Assembly: GCA_014529385.2 (NCBI GenBank)
Contig: CM043950.1
Span: 157,307,545-157,371,544 of the forward strand
DNA from: Adiantum capillus-veneris
Taxonomy: Eukaryota > Streptophyta > Polypodiopsida > Polypodiales > Pteridaceae
Reading direction: 5' to 3'
Length of the DNA: 64,000 nt
Shown: positions 34,484 through 46,000 of the stretch, piece by piece
Layout of the letters: the number at the start of each line of letters is the position of its first letter
Numbering within the stretch: position 1 is the stretch's first letter
Position numbers and translations under genes: made by a program
The notes under the pieces: generated by a model
The model's database searches: none
Told to the model about the DNA's origin: nothing
What the model saw: only the letters and a program-made list of their open reading frames with translations

Positions 34484-34890
34484 GTGTCGGGGGTCCTGCT
34501 GAGAAGGTGCCTGTTGAGCGTGTGCTCCTGTTGCCTCTTCTGCCAGAAAGTGCTAACTCTGGTTTGCTTATATATTATCTTAGCAAAATTGCTCTACCTA
34601 GTTCCCAACAAAAGTCACTTAATAAATAAGTGAAAAATGTCAAAATAGGGAAAATAGGTTAAATGCATTGGAAAATTCCCCTGATGGATTGTGATGGATT
34701 CTGATGGGAATGCTTATGATCATGCTGTGTGCAATCGGAGGATATGCATCTAATCTAAGTGACTGGTCATGGACGGTTTGTGAACAGACTCACAAAAGTG
34801 TCGGATCACTTCCTATTCTAGACTGACTTGATTGAACTGAACCCATATCATGAAGTAGCTTGTCCACGTACACATAGGGTTAGATGTGCA
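34484..34890 (-). repeat. Truncated 3' LTR of the minus-strand family N element
   Basis: It matches 37546-37946 closely (CCTGCT(G/A)AGAAGGTGCCT, the AAGTGAAAAATGTCAAAA region, CATAGGGTTAGATGTGCA). On the minus strand it is the first 400 bp of an LTR, following a weak purine tract (CACTTTGAAAA). The rest of this LTR is missing at 34484. Confidence 0.85.
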
Positions 34891-35332
34891 TTTTCAAAGT
34901 GAGGTACTGGTACCGAACTGTATGGTGTCGAGGGAGATCGCCAATAGCATCCGGAATCTTGAAAAGGACTCTTCGCCGGCCCACTTTGATGCGTGGGTCG
35001 TGCGATACTTGAACTTCATAAAGATTTGCAAGCTTGCTTCTTTGGGCCGTGTCGAAAGCGACACAAAGTCATATGTAGCTCCTTCAATGCTTCAACTTTG
35101 TCTATGGACGTAGGCCCACCTTCTTCAAGAGTCTCCATGGCTGAAAATTCCTGAAACCACTTCCAACACAAAAACATGAACATACCTATTCCATGTAAAG
35201 TGATTGGAAAAATTGAGGCTTCATTAAAGACTGTTGTGCATGCAATGGAGACGAACAAAGTGACGGAGTGCCAAACCGTTCACCACACACGCAAACAATG
35301 AGATCGAATCTTGTCTTGCTAATCTAAAGCAA
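34891..35332 (-). other. 3' internal region of element N, minus copy
   Basis: It lies between the N ORF stop and its 3' LTR. A minus frame at 35258-35016 contains LHGIGMFMFLCWKWFQEF but has no counterpart to compare, because the plus copy is cut before this point. I do not assign a function. Confidence 0.4.
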
Positions 35333-36322
35333 TCAACTGTGGCAATTCACAACGGAAATGCCCATGCTGGTGCTCATACTTTCTTGTGCTCTTTCTACAA
35401 ATGTGTCGTGCCAAGGAAGAGACATGGAATGTGACTTTCTTGAATGCATACTTTTCAGCTTTTCATGAATAATCCGTATACATTCGTGCTCATTCATGAG
35501 TGAAACATGCTCAACGTTCAATATGTCATGCCTAGGAAAAGGGATCACATAAAGATGCTGACTAAAATACAAGAAACGATCACGAATGAAACACTCGAAC
35601 AATGCGTGTTGACTAATCACTTGAACACATAATACTTCCTGTGGGGGTTCTTTGGACCTTGACTCGAGAGTCAAGATTGGTTCCTTGTGATCGATCGAAT
35701 CTGCAATGGGGTTAGCTTCACTAGAGAAAGTATCAACTAACACATCATCCTTGTGAACAATCACATCATCTTCATGCAAATCATCATGCTTGTCATTGTC
35801 ATTCAAATCATCATGCTTATCATTATCAGGCAATTCATCATGCTTATCATCATGCAAATCCTATGTGTCATGCTTTGGAGAAGAAGAGACTGAGAGAGTC
35901 TCCTTTTCCCGAGTCTCTTGCATCTGTGCCCGCACTTGAGAAAAGAGTCGCAACATCTCTTTCATGTGTCGGGCGCTCTATTCGGCCGCGAAGCGCGCTT
36001 GCTCACGCTCACGCTCCAAGTTGGCCTTTCTTTCTGCTTCTCTTTCTGCTTTTCTTACTTTGGCTTCCAAGTCGTACTTACGCTCTATGGCTGCCATTCT
36101 TTCTTCGTAGTCACGATCTATGGTTGCCCTTCTTTCTTCGTGTTCTAACTTCCTGTCCAGAAACAACTGCGGCAACTCCTTCATAGGAGTTAGTGCAATC
36201 CTTGGCGTAGATGGGGAAGGGGGAGGGTCGAAAAAACCTCCTGGTGGGGAAAATTCTTCTTCGCCTCTCTCATGCTCATCACCTCCAAGTGAAGTAGCCA
36301 TTCCGCTTTGAGTGATGACCAT
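35333..36322 (-). pseudogene. Element N ORF, minus copy (unrecognised protein)
   Basis: One minus frame of about 330 codons with stops at about 35978 and 35858. N-terminus MVITQSGMATSLGGDEHERG, a Pro-rich stretch DPPPSPSTPRIALTPM, a charged predicted coiled coil of Arg/Glu/Lys/Ala (about residues 50-115), a linker, an acidic repeat in which DKHD(E/D)L occurs three times, VIVHKDDVLVDTFSSEAN, and a C-terminal part with EVLCVQVISQHALFECFI and SHSMSLPWHD. It resembles no gag or pol domain I know. The plus copy keeps the same layout with stops at other places, so the ancestral frame was open. Confidence 0.75.
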
Positions 36323-36739
36323 CTACTGAAGTCATGAGTTCTTGTGTTCACGAGGAACTTGGGTTCTTGTGGGTCTTGAGTTCTTGAGGTTCTTGAGGGT
36401 CGTCTTTAGCTTGCAATCTGTGCTAGAGAAGGATCTTCTCTTCTTCACCAGAGTTCTACTCTTTTCCGCGCTCACACCAAGGTTGCTTTTTCCCACCTCA
36501 TGTCGATTGGCCGGCCGCTAAGTGCACGGTCCGCTCTCAATGAGTGAAAAGAGGCACAAGGGGAGGCTGAACAAGCCCTTCTTTCCTGGGTTTCCTATCA
36601 CTTTTCAAAAACACGATTAGGAATCGACACGCCCAAGTGAACTTGGGTTCATGCGACCTCAACAAGCAAAAAAAAATTGTGTGGTTCTTGTGGTTCTTTC
36701 CTTGAGTGATACAAAACACTGCCAAAGCTCTGATACCAA

Positions 36740-37946
36740 TGTAAGGTGCAGCAGAAGTGAATGTTGAACTTTGCTCAAGATGAGTGCTTCGGACTGTGCT
36801 CAAGGTTCCTTATACTTACGGAAAGGAGAGCCTTCCGCTCCTTTAGTGAGAGAGTGCAATGGACACAAACAAAGTGGTGAACACTGTGCATGAAGGTGCT
36901 GAGACTGAGAGATAGAGAAGAGAATACGACACCAGAGACGTAAAAATCCTCCTCCGAAGGCCCCACTCTCTATGGCGAGAGCGGTCTACTTATGATTGCA
37001 CAAATCTCTACAATACTTTGGACTTGCCAACGAGGTCGACGACGATGAGACGGGTTGAAATCTGAAAATGCTAAGGGCTGAAATCTGCAAATCTTTATCT
37101 GTTGAATTCTGACTCTATGTCGGTGACGATGTCGATGACGAGGATGCGACGACGACGCGCTGAAAACGCAGATGCCGAAATCTGCGTTTTCCGGGTTGAA
37201 TCTGCAAACTACGCAGGATCTGACCGTGCGGCGAGGATCTACTGGAGGAAGGTGAGATCTGCGAGGTTCGGGGGTTCTGCTATGGAAACTGATTGCTGAA
37301 AACTAAAAACGCTGAGTCTAGGGCTGATTCCGTCGCGAAGATCTGCAAAAACGCTAGGGCCTAAAATTTGACTTGCGGTGGAAATCTGCTAACGCTAGGG
37401 CTGATTTGCTGTGGATGTGCAAATCTGCTAACGCTAGGAGTCTTTTGCTTCTTGTTGTCGCCAAGAATGTGCAAGATCAAAAACGTTGGCTGATCTGGTC
37501 CAAAACGCTAGGTTGATGTTGAGTTGCAAAAACACTAGGCTTGCTGTTGGGGGTCCTGCTAAGAAGGTGCCTATTGAGCGTGTGCTCCTATTGCCTCTTC
37601 TGCCAGAAAGTGCTAACTCTGGCTTATATATTATCTTAGCCAAATTGCCCTACCTAGTTTCCAACAAAAGTCACTTAATCAATAAGTGAAAAATGTCAAA
37701 AATAGGGAAAATAGGTTAAATGCACTAGAAAATTCCCCTGATGGATTGCGATGGATTCTTATGGGAATGCTTATGGTAATGCTATGTGCAATCGGAGGAT
37801 ATGCATCTAATCTAAGTGACTGGTCATGCACGGTCTGCGAACAGACTCGCAAAAGTGCCAGATCACTTCCTATTCTAGACTGACTTGATTGAACTAAACC
37901 CATATTATGAAGTAGCTTGTCTACGTACACATAGGGTTAGATGTGC
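36740..37946 (-). repeat. 5' LTR of element N, minus copy
   Basis: 1207 bp. The inward end TGTAAGGTGCAGC abuts the primer site. The outer end is GGGTTAGATGTGCA. It is the reverse complement of the 32902-34055 LTR, with indels. The bases beyond its outer end are CGTGA, the reverse complement of the TCACG that precedes the plus LTR at 32902. Confidence 0.85.
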
Positions 37947-38845
37947 ACGTGACATCAGATTAGTGCCGACGACAACAGTACAGCAGATCAGCCCTAGCGT
38001 TAGCAGATTCTCCCTGCAGAATCCCAAAGCAGCCTAGCTTTTTTGGATCAGCAAGACTCCCAACGATTTGCAGATTCATCGCGACAAAGTAAGCCTTTGC
38101 ATCAGCATTTTGCAATTTCAGCAGATAGACTCCGCAGCAGAACCCCCAAACCTCGTAGATCTCACCTTCCCGTAGTAGATCCTCGCCGCACGGTCAGATC
38201 CCGGCGAAGTTTGCAGATTCAGCCCTGAAAACGCAGATTTCAGCATCTGCGTTTTCAGCGTGTCATCGTCGCATCGTCATCATCGACATTGTCACCAACA
38301 TAGAGTCAGAAGTCAGCATATAAAGATTTGCAGATTTCAGCCATTAGCATTTTCAGATTTCAGCCCGTCTCGTCGTCGTCCTCATCGTCGGCAAGTCCAA
38401 GCATTGTAGAGATTTGTGCAATCAATAGTATCCCGCTCTTGCCATAGAGAGTGGGGCCTTTGGAGGAGGGTTTGACAACATTCTGGTGTCGTATTCTTCT
38501 CTCTCTATCTCTCAATCTCAGCACCTTCATTCATAGTGTTCAACACTTTGTTTGTATCCATTGCCCTCTCTCACTAAAGGAACGGAAGGCTCTCCCTTCC
38601 GTAAGTAAAGGAACCTTGAGCAAAGTTCGGAGCACTCATCTTGAGCAAAGTTCAACATTCACTTTTGCTGCACCTTACATTGGTATCAGAGCTTTGACAG
38701 TGTTCTGTATCACTCAAGGAAAGAACCACAAGAACCACATAAGTTTTTTTTGCTTGTTGAGGTCGCACGAACCCAAGTTCACTTCGGCGTGTCGATTCCT
38801 AATCGTGTTTTTGAAGAGTGACAGGAAACTCAAGAAAGAAGGGCT

Positions 38846-38928
38846 CGTGATAGGCTATTTTGGCATCCGCTGGGGATTATATTGTACTCAGTAATATACA
38901 GCCCTGATTTTTTTCAAAAAAAAAAAAA
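38846..38928 (+). mobile_element. Short poly(A)-tailed retroposed fragment
   Basis: The insert begins TGATAGGCTATTTTGGC near 38848 and ends TTTTTTTCA13 or so at 38928. It is absent from the other N copies at the same leader position. It is flanked by AAGAAAGAAGGGCT (38832-38845) and AAGAAAGAAGAAGGGCT (about 38927-38943), an almost exact target duplication. This is the signature of LINE-driven retroposition of a short RNA 3' end. The source RNA is not identified. Confidence 0.65.
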
Positions 38929-39265
38929 GAAAGAAGAAGGGCTTGTTGAGCCTCCCCTTGTTCTCTTTTCACTCATTGAGAGCGGACCGTGCACTTAGCG
39001 GCCGGCCAATCGACGTGAGGTGGGAAAAAGCAACCTTGGTGTGAGCGCAAGGCTGCCAAGGGGTACGCCCGCTAAAAAGAGAAGAACTCGGGTGAAGAGA
39101 AGATCCTTCTCTAACACAGATTGCAAGCGAAAGAAGAACCTCAAGACCCTCAAGAACTCAAGAACCTAAAGAACCCAAGAACCCAAGACCCACAAGAACC
39201 CAAGTTCCTCAAGACCCTCAAGAACTCAAGAACCTAAAGAACCCAAGAACCCAAGACATCAGTGG

Positions 39266-40227
39266 ATGGTCATCGCCCGAAGCGGAATGGATACTTTGCA
39301 TGAAGGTGATGAGCATGGAGTTGGTGAAGAAGAATTTTCTCCACTAGGAGGTTTTTCTGACCCTCCCCCTTCCCCATCTACGCCAAGGATTGCACTAACT
39401 CCTATGGAGGAGTTGAAGCAGATGTTTATGGATAGCAAGTTAGAACGCGAAGCAAGAACAACAGAAAGAAAAGTAGATATTGATCGTGAGTACAAAGAAA
39501 GAATGGCAGCCATCGCGTGTGAGCGCGAGTAAGCACGCTTGGAAGCCAAAGTAAGACGAGCCGAATTTGATCGTGAGCGCGAAGAAAGAAAAGCAGAATT
39601 TGATCGCGAGAACAAAGAAAGAAAAGCAATGAACGACCGATATATGAAAGAGATGTTGTGACTCTTTTCTCAAGTGCAAGCACAGATGCAAGAGGTTCGG
39701 GAAAAGAAGACTCTCTCCGTCTCTTCTTCTGTCAAGCGTGCCACGCATGATTTGCATGATTATGATAAGCATAATGATTTGAATGATAATGACAAGCATG
39801 ATGAGTTGCATGAAGATGATGTGATTGTTCACAAGGATGATGTGTTAGTTGATACTTTCTCTAGTGAAGCTAACCTCATTGCAAAGACGATCAATCACGA
39901 AGCACCAATCTTGGCTCTCGAGTCGAGGTCCAAAGAACCCTCTCGAGAAGAACCGATGTTGGCTCTCGGGGCTCGGTCCACAGACCCTCCCCAGGAAGTA
40001 TTGTGTGTTTGCGTGATTAGTCAGCACGCATTGATTGAGTGTTTTATTTGTGATGCTTTCCTGTGTTTTAGTCATCGTCCTTATGTGATTCCTTTTCACA
40101 TGCATGCCATATTGGACGATGAGCACGATTCACTCATGGATGAGCACGGATGTCTGCGGATTACTCATGGAAAGTTGAAATGTTTGCATGCAAGGAATTC
40201 ACATTCCATGTCTCTTCCTTGGCATGA
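39266..40227 (+). pseudogene. Element N ORF, plus copy (unrecognised protein)
   Basis: The same frame throughout, with stops at 39530-39532 and 39659-39661. The layout matches the minus copy: N-terminus MVIARSGMDTLHEGDEHGVG, Pro-rich DPPPSPSTPRIALTPM, an Arg/Glu-rich coiled coil (DREREERKAEFDRENKERKA), FSQVQAQMQEVREKKTLSVS, an acidic DKH repeat, VIVHKDDVLVDTFSSEAN, and SHSMSLPWHDV at the end. It differs from the minus copy by many substitutions but few frame changes, which suggests past selection on the protein. Function unknown; a structural, gag-like or RNA-binding role is possible but unsupported. Confidence 0.75.
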
Positions 40228-41757
40228 TGTAATAGACTTGGGACACTCCAAGTCAAGAATTCTACCGCAATAGCACAAAATAACCACTTCAAAACAGTTG
40301 ACAATTCACAATTTATTCGACATTGGCCTGGCGGAGTTTCTCCCTAGAGATATTGGTCTCAAAGACTGGCGCCCCTTTCGGTATTTCTTTTTGTATTAAT
40401 CTGTGTTCAAAGTACAAGAGTGCGGGCAAGCGCTCACACTTGGACTCTGCGTTCAGATGCTCTGAGTTGTGAGTGGCCTACCCACATATTTAAAGAGTAC
40501 AATGGATGCCAAAAGCAGAGCCCCAAAAGTTGAAATTCAAAAAGCCCAAATAAAGCAAAGGCTCTTTCTCTCTCTTGCTTGTAAAAATAAACCAAGTCCC
40601 AAAAAGCTGTCCATAATTAGCTTTTAAAAATAAAGCAGAAAAGCTCTCTCTTTCTCCCAACATGCGTAGCCAAAAAGCATGCCAAAATCTGTCGTTGAAA
40701 CAGTCCGCAAAAAGCGCCGCAATCTGCGGACGTCCGTACAGCCTGCCACGTGTCCTGCATTCCGCGATTTTCGGGACTTGCAGCCACCTCAGCATTTTCA
40801 GCGACTCTGCATTTTCTTCCGGCTTGTGCAAGGTGTGTGTGTACACATGGGCAGCCACGTCATCACTTTGTGACATACCCCCCTCTTGAAAGCATTGTAA
40901 TCGCCCTCAATTACGCTTGCAAAACAGATAGAAGCCATAAACTGCCTTAGCAGACACTGACAGGTAGTACCGACGCACTAGGAACACACATCTAGCACAT
41001 GTACCAATCGGTAGTCACATCACACGACATCACTTGACATCACAGGACATCACATGACAAATCACATTAACATTCATTCGGATCTTAGAGCATGATTTAT
41101 CGGCAATGCAGTTAGCAATCGCATCTAGATCCAGCCGGGACCTCATAGATGCCCGATTGACTAACCCCTATTGCAACCATGGCTATTCAAGATCATTTAG
41201 ACCAAAATGCTGCAGTCATTTTGTCTATCAGTTCCTGCACTTAAAAACAAGTCAAGAACAAATTAGTTTCATATTCCGGATTTCCATTTCATAAAGTCAT
41301 CCAGTAGAATACTGTCAGCTCTCAGGATCCCTGAAGCTCAAAGAGACATCAATGACTCTAGTATTCAAAAATCGAGGCATCTGTTGACAAAGGAGTTGAG
41401 TAACTCCCCTCTTGTGCAAACCCACTGCACCAGATCTACGGCCAAGCTGAATTCTGCGTCCCATTTGGAATAGACTATGCTAAACCAAAAGCTTCAAGGT
41501 AAAGATTCACATTCCGAGGAATATCTGCTAGGTCTTCCACCTCCATTCGCTTCGCATCGATTGCGAAGTAGGTGTTAAATTTAACCAAGAACTGTTATTT
41601 CTCTTTACCTTCTTTCTTTCTTTCTGTGCCAATTTCTGTTTTGGAACGAGTATCTTCTTGTTTTCGTCCAATTCGGGTTGCACCTCTGGCTTCCCATCAT
41701 CGGGCACATCGCCTTCAAAAGGCTTTAAGAGACTCACATGAAAAACATTGTGAATCC
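40228..41757 (-). mobile_element. 3' end of gypsy chromovirus D (minus strand)
   Basis: The 3' LTR is 40228-40875 (648 bp), ends TGTCACAAAG (minus start) and CTATTACA (minus end). It is preceded on the minus strand by the polypurine tract TTCAAGAGGGGGGTA (40876-40890). The coding end lies at 41757-41465. The element inserted into the plus N copy at 40228 and was itself cut at 41757 by the start of element A. The rest is not visible here, unless the fragment at 63232-64000 belongs to it. An ACATCAC-based short tandem repeat lies at 41015-41065. Confidence 0.85.
41465..41757 (-). pseudogene. Element D integrase C-terminus and chromodomain
   Basis: The minus frame begins HNVFHVSLLKPFEGDVPDDG and continues PELDENKKILVPKQKLAQKE, closely parallel to the end of element C's polyprotein ([36 protein letters not shown]). 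After a frame change in a Lys-rich run, KFNTYFAIDAKRMEVEDLAD and NVNLYLEAF complete the chromodomain. It is a decayed relative of C. Chromodomains of this type direct integration to marked chromatin. Confidence 0.8.
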
Positions 41758-42987
41758 TGTTGCTGATTGGACTATTTTCTAATTTTTAATGATTAATTTC
41801 TTTCTCTAGGATATTTTATTGTGTACACTAAGAACTGTTAAAAGATTGTAGCTACAGGAAGTGCCATCAAGAACGGACAACTCTGATGTGTCATTTGATG
41901 GGTGACGGTAAACATCGCGAAGGAGTTTCCGTAAGTTCGGTGGAAAGGGCCGGGTTACGAGTGCCTCTGATGCGTCACATGATGGGTGACGGGTGCATCA
42001 GAAAGGGGGCATTCCGTAGGCTCAGGAGGAAATCCGAACCGAGTAAGAAAATACGCGTAAGAACGCAAGCACAAGAATAAAGATGGGTTCAAAGAAGCTT
42101 TTTACGAAAAAGCAGGAACTTTCGCGGGAGGGCAGATGCTTTCCCGCGAGGAGTCTGTGTCTGCATTGCATCTGTGCCCGTGTTCTGCACCCGGGGACGC
42201 CTAGAATGTGTTCGTGTAGCATTGTTTTCACTAACTGAGTGAGTTTTTAAAGTTTAAACAAGTTCACACTTTATTTTATAAAGTGGCTGGTCACTTTTAA
42301 GTGACCAGCCCTCTTATAATTAAAAAAAGAAATGCTCTAAAAATCCTACGTTAAAAACTCTACAAAAAAAGCCTACGCAAGGCTGGCTGAATTCAGCGAT
42401 CTCTCTCTCTCCTCTCGCTAGGGGTGCCAGGCTTTTGCTTTTCGGCTCCTATTCCGGCCGGGTGCAAGGGCCTATAAAAGGGCAGTTAGCGTTCCAGTTT
42501 TACACACGCCAGGAGCAGCAGGAGGAGTTGACGCTGAGAATTTGGAGCAGTCATTGCGAAGGAAATTCAGCAAGTGTTCGTGTGCCGACGGAGTGCGGAA
42601 GTCGCTTTCTCGAGCGAGGAGCAACAAGTATAATTTGTCGTTTACACATCGCGAGTATTGCTTTGTGTGGTTGTTTTTGCAGGAAACCTCCCTCACGGGA
42701 AGTACGGCTTTGCGCCTAAGTCCCTTACAGGAAAGTACGGCCTTGTGCCTAAGCCCTTTACGGGAAAGAACGACCTTCGGGTCTAAGATTACAGAACGGA
42801 GGGGTTTCCTCGGGTTCTCGTGCTTGTATACAAATTCTCCCTGAATAAAGAATACTCTTGACGGGGGGGGGGACCAGCCCATCTTCTGGTCCCCAATACT
42901 GTGTCGATCTTCTCCCTTCTCTCACATTTGCAAAGTATTTTATTTTTCAGATTTCTAAGTGCTTGTGTACGCTCCCGTTTTGTGACA
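41758..42987 (+). repeat. 5' LTR of element A
   Basis: It contains a TATA box (CTATAAAAGG, 42472-42481), an AATAAAG polyadenylation-type signal (42844-42850) and a G-run at about 42863-42872. A sub-repeat of about 34 bp built on AAGTACGG(C)CTT...GCCTAAG(T)CCC recurs three times (42698-42790). About 60 bp at 42320-42390 are missing in the 3' LTR. Confidence 0.92.
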
Positions 42988-43048
42988 GTGGTATCACAGC
43001 TCGGACTCCTCTCTTTCTCTGCAAAGAAGGACGATTCCGGGAAGAACC

Positions 43049-46000
43049 ATGTCGAGCCAAGGGAGAAGAGTTGAAGGGGAGCTTCAACAAGTGCAAGCTC
43101 AGCTTGCGGATTTGCAACAAATCTTACTATTGCCAGATGTCCAAAAGCTCTTGGGCGGAATGAAGAGAACGAATGGAACCGATGCAGCCGGGCATCCAGA
43201 CCACACTGTTGGCATGAGACCACAGGAAGAAAGAGAGGAAGAACGTGCCGAGGTGCACAAAGGATCTTCGGATCGGAATGAACGGCCTACTCCAAGGAAA
43301 GGCCAAGAAAAAGCGCTCTCTTTGCTAGACAAGAGCAAGGACATCTCTATCTCATCCCATCTTACTCTCCTGATTATACTTTTACTTCTCAATCGTCTCG
43401 CCAGAAGAAGGAAGCCGCTACTACTACTACCCTACATCAACCTAAAGATAAGCCTCGATTCAAGAAGCATGGTCGCAAGTCTCAACATCGCATGAGAGTC
43501 TTCAAATCGGGCGACAAGGACATCAAGTTTGAAACCTACAACGGACGGAGAGATATCTCCAAAGCACTGTCTATCATCAGACAGTTTGAAGTCGCCTTTA
43601 CCAATGGGCACTTCACAGAAAGATCCAAATTGCGCCATGTGGGGATGCACCTCAAGGAAACGGCAAGTAATTGGTGGTTAGCCAAGATTCTAGAAGGTTC
43701 TCAGGCCAGAACTTGGGAGAGATTCAAATCTGAATTTTATGAACAATTTCTTCCGCGTGACTTCGAGCAGGACATACGGAAGGAATGGGACTGGCTTGCC
43801 CAGAAGGAACATGAGAGAGTCACGACCTATGTGGACAAGTATTGGTCGGTTCTTCTAAAGGTCACCCCCTTCATAAAGATTGCCGACGAGGAAAAGAAAC
43901 GAAAGTTCGAAGCGGGTCTCCAACCCCAGCTTCATCCGCATGACACTCTTCAGAGGATGATGGAGTCAGCAATCATTGCTGAGGATTTGCACTCAACTAG
44001 TACGCCCAGAAAAATGGAGCATAGCACCTACCGTGCGAGACAGAGGGGTCTACGATAACCAAGGGGGCCAAGGAAGAAACCGTCCTCCATCTAGGGACCA
44101 TGATCATTCTGAGAAGCCAGAGGGCAATGGCAAGCGAACTAAGTATCTCTCTCCTACTCAACTTCAAACTTTCAGAGAGGAAGGAAGATGCTTCTACTGT
44201 GGCGAGAAAGGACATATGAAACCGGATTGCCCGTTAAAGCAGTAACGGCAAGAACACGCCCCTACGAGGCAAGATAAAGCAAGGAAGGAACCCGCTCCAC
44301 CAGGCTCGAACTCTATTCCAGATGTTCAAGGAAACACAGAAACGGAGAAAGGGAAGCGTTAGCTTCTGAAGGGCTGGGGGTCTTTGAACAACCAGCGAGT
44401 ACTGATTCTTTATGATCCAGGATCCACGGATAACTTCATCTCCCTGGATATTGCGGAACGTTTGTGCCTCACACTGGTTTAGCTTGGCACACCGGTTACA
44501 TCCGGATCGGCATTCGAGGGGTTGACAACCAATGCAACTTCCGTGCAAGGACAACTCAATCTTCGGATTGGCGAGTACAAGGACCGCGAATCATTTTTGA
44601 TTGCACCCATCGAGGGATGTGATATCATCTTGGGTATGCCATGGCACTTCCACATGACACCTGTCCTCGGTTATGTAGAAAAGACCCTCACTTTTGATCA
44701 TGGGGGTAAGAAAATAAAGATTCATGCTGATGTAGGAGATTGGCAGTTCCCAATTGTAAGCCATATCTCCATTAAGAAAGAAATGAAGAAGTGTGTTTCT
44801 GCTTACTTGATTTTTGCATGTGAGAAAAATAAAACTAGTGGGGATTCACTCTCTAGTCTGGAAATTAAGCGTTTTCAATTTATTGAAAAGTACAAAGATT
44901 GTTTCACAGAAACACTTCCTGATGAACTACCTCCGGTACGCCCGGAAGATCACCGCATAGATCTTATACCGGGTAGCTCGCCTCCCAATCAACCCCCTTA
45001 TTGGGTGAGTCTTGCTCAGCAAGAGGAAATTTTGAAGCAAGTCAACGAGCTTGTAGAGAAAGGGTTAGTACGGCCAAGTGCTTCACCCTACTGCTCTCCA
45101 GTTCTACTGGTGCAGAAGAAAGATGGCACGTTTCGAATGTGCATAGACTATAGATCTTTAAACAAGATCACGGTCAAGAATTGCTTTCCGATCCCTCGGA
45201 TTGATGATATACTTGATAAGTTGCAGGGTGCAAGTGTCTTTAGTCGTATAGACTTAAAGAGTGGGTATCATCAGATACGGATCGCCCCCGAGGATGTCCA
45301 TAAGACTGCTTTCCGCACAACCTTTGGACTATATGAATTTTTGGTAATGCCTTTCGGCTTGACCAATGCTCCTGCGACGTTCAATCGCATGATGGACCGC
45401 ATTTTCAGCCCATTCCCACTACGGTACATGATGTACGTAGCTTCCTAGGATTATGTTGATATTATCGAAGGTTTGTCCGAGGATTTGCCCATGTAGCAGG
45501 ACAACTTCATGATTTGACAAAGAAGAAGATTCCTTTCAGATGGGGATCGAGACAACAAGGAGCTTTTGATCGGCTCAAGTACTTGCTAAGCCATGGACCT
45601 ATTTTGATAGTGCCTGACTTAAGGAAACCATTTGAGGTTCACTGCGATGCTTCTGACGATTGCATCGGAGCAGTGTTAAACCAAGAAGGCCATGCAGTGG
45701 CCTACGAAAGCAGACGGCTTAAGGATGCAGAGTTGCATGCATCAATCTACGAAAAGGAACTTACGGCTGTGATTCACGCCTTATCCAACTGGAAGCACTA
45801 TCTTCTAGGAGCGGATTTTGTGATCAAGACTGATCACCAGAGTTTCTTACGCAAAGGAAACTATCTGAGAAGTAGATGAGATGGGCAAACTTTTTGTCTA
45901 TGTTTCACTTCCAGATCCTTCACACGGCTGGGAGTAAGAATGTGGTCGCGGACGCATTGTCTAGGCGGCCAAGGGTGAACGCTATCACTTCGGTGTATCA

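Larger units (their letters stand above)
34484..37946 (-). mobile_element. Non-autonomous LTR retrotransposon N, minus copy
   Basis: On the minus strand: 5' LTR 37946-36740 (1207 bp), primer site TGGTATCAGAGC at 36729-36740 (minus), leader to 36323, one long ORF with two stops (36322-35333), about 440 bp of 3' untranslated DNA, and a truncated 3' LTR (34890-34484). None of gag knuckle, protease, RT or integrase is present, so it must move with enzymes from another element. A second copy in plus orientation at 37952-40227 shares LTR, leader and ORF. Confidence 0.85.
37952..40227 (+). mobile_element. Non-autonomous LTR retrotransposon N, plus copy, truncated at both ends
   Basis: A 5'-truncated LTR (about 37952-38679) ends TGCACCTTACA, followed by primer site TGGTATCAGAGC (38681-38692) and the shared leader. 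The leader carries a poly(A)-tailed insertion at 38846-38928 and a direct repeat of about 60 bp (39140-39252, based on CAAGAACCTAAAGAACCC). The ORF then runs 39266-40227 and is cut by the minus-strand LTR of element D at 40228. The 3' LTR is absent. Confidence 0.85.

Noticed and set aside
42698-42790. 34-bp repeats in element A and B LTRs (also 48640-48770) considered as a CRISPR-like array
   Set aside because: The repeats are imperfect, contiguous without unique spacers, and lie within an LTR of a plant retrotransposon.
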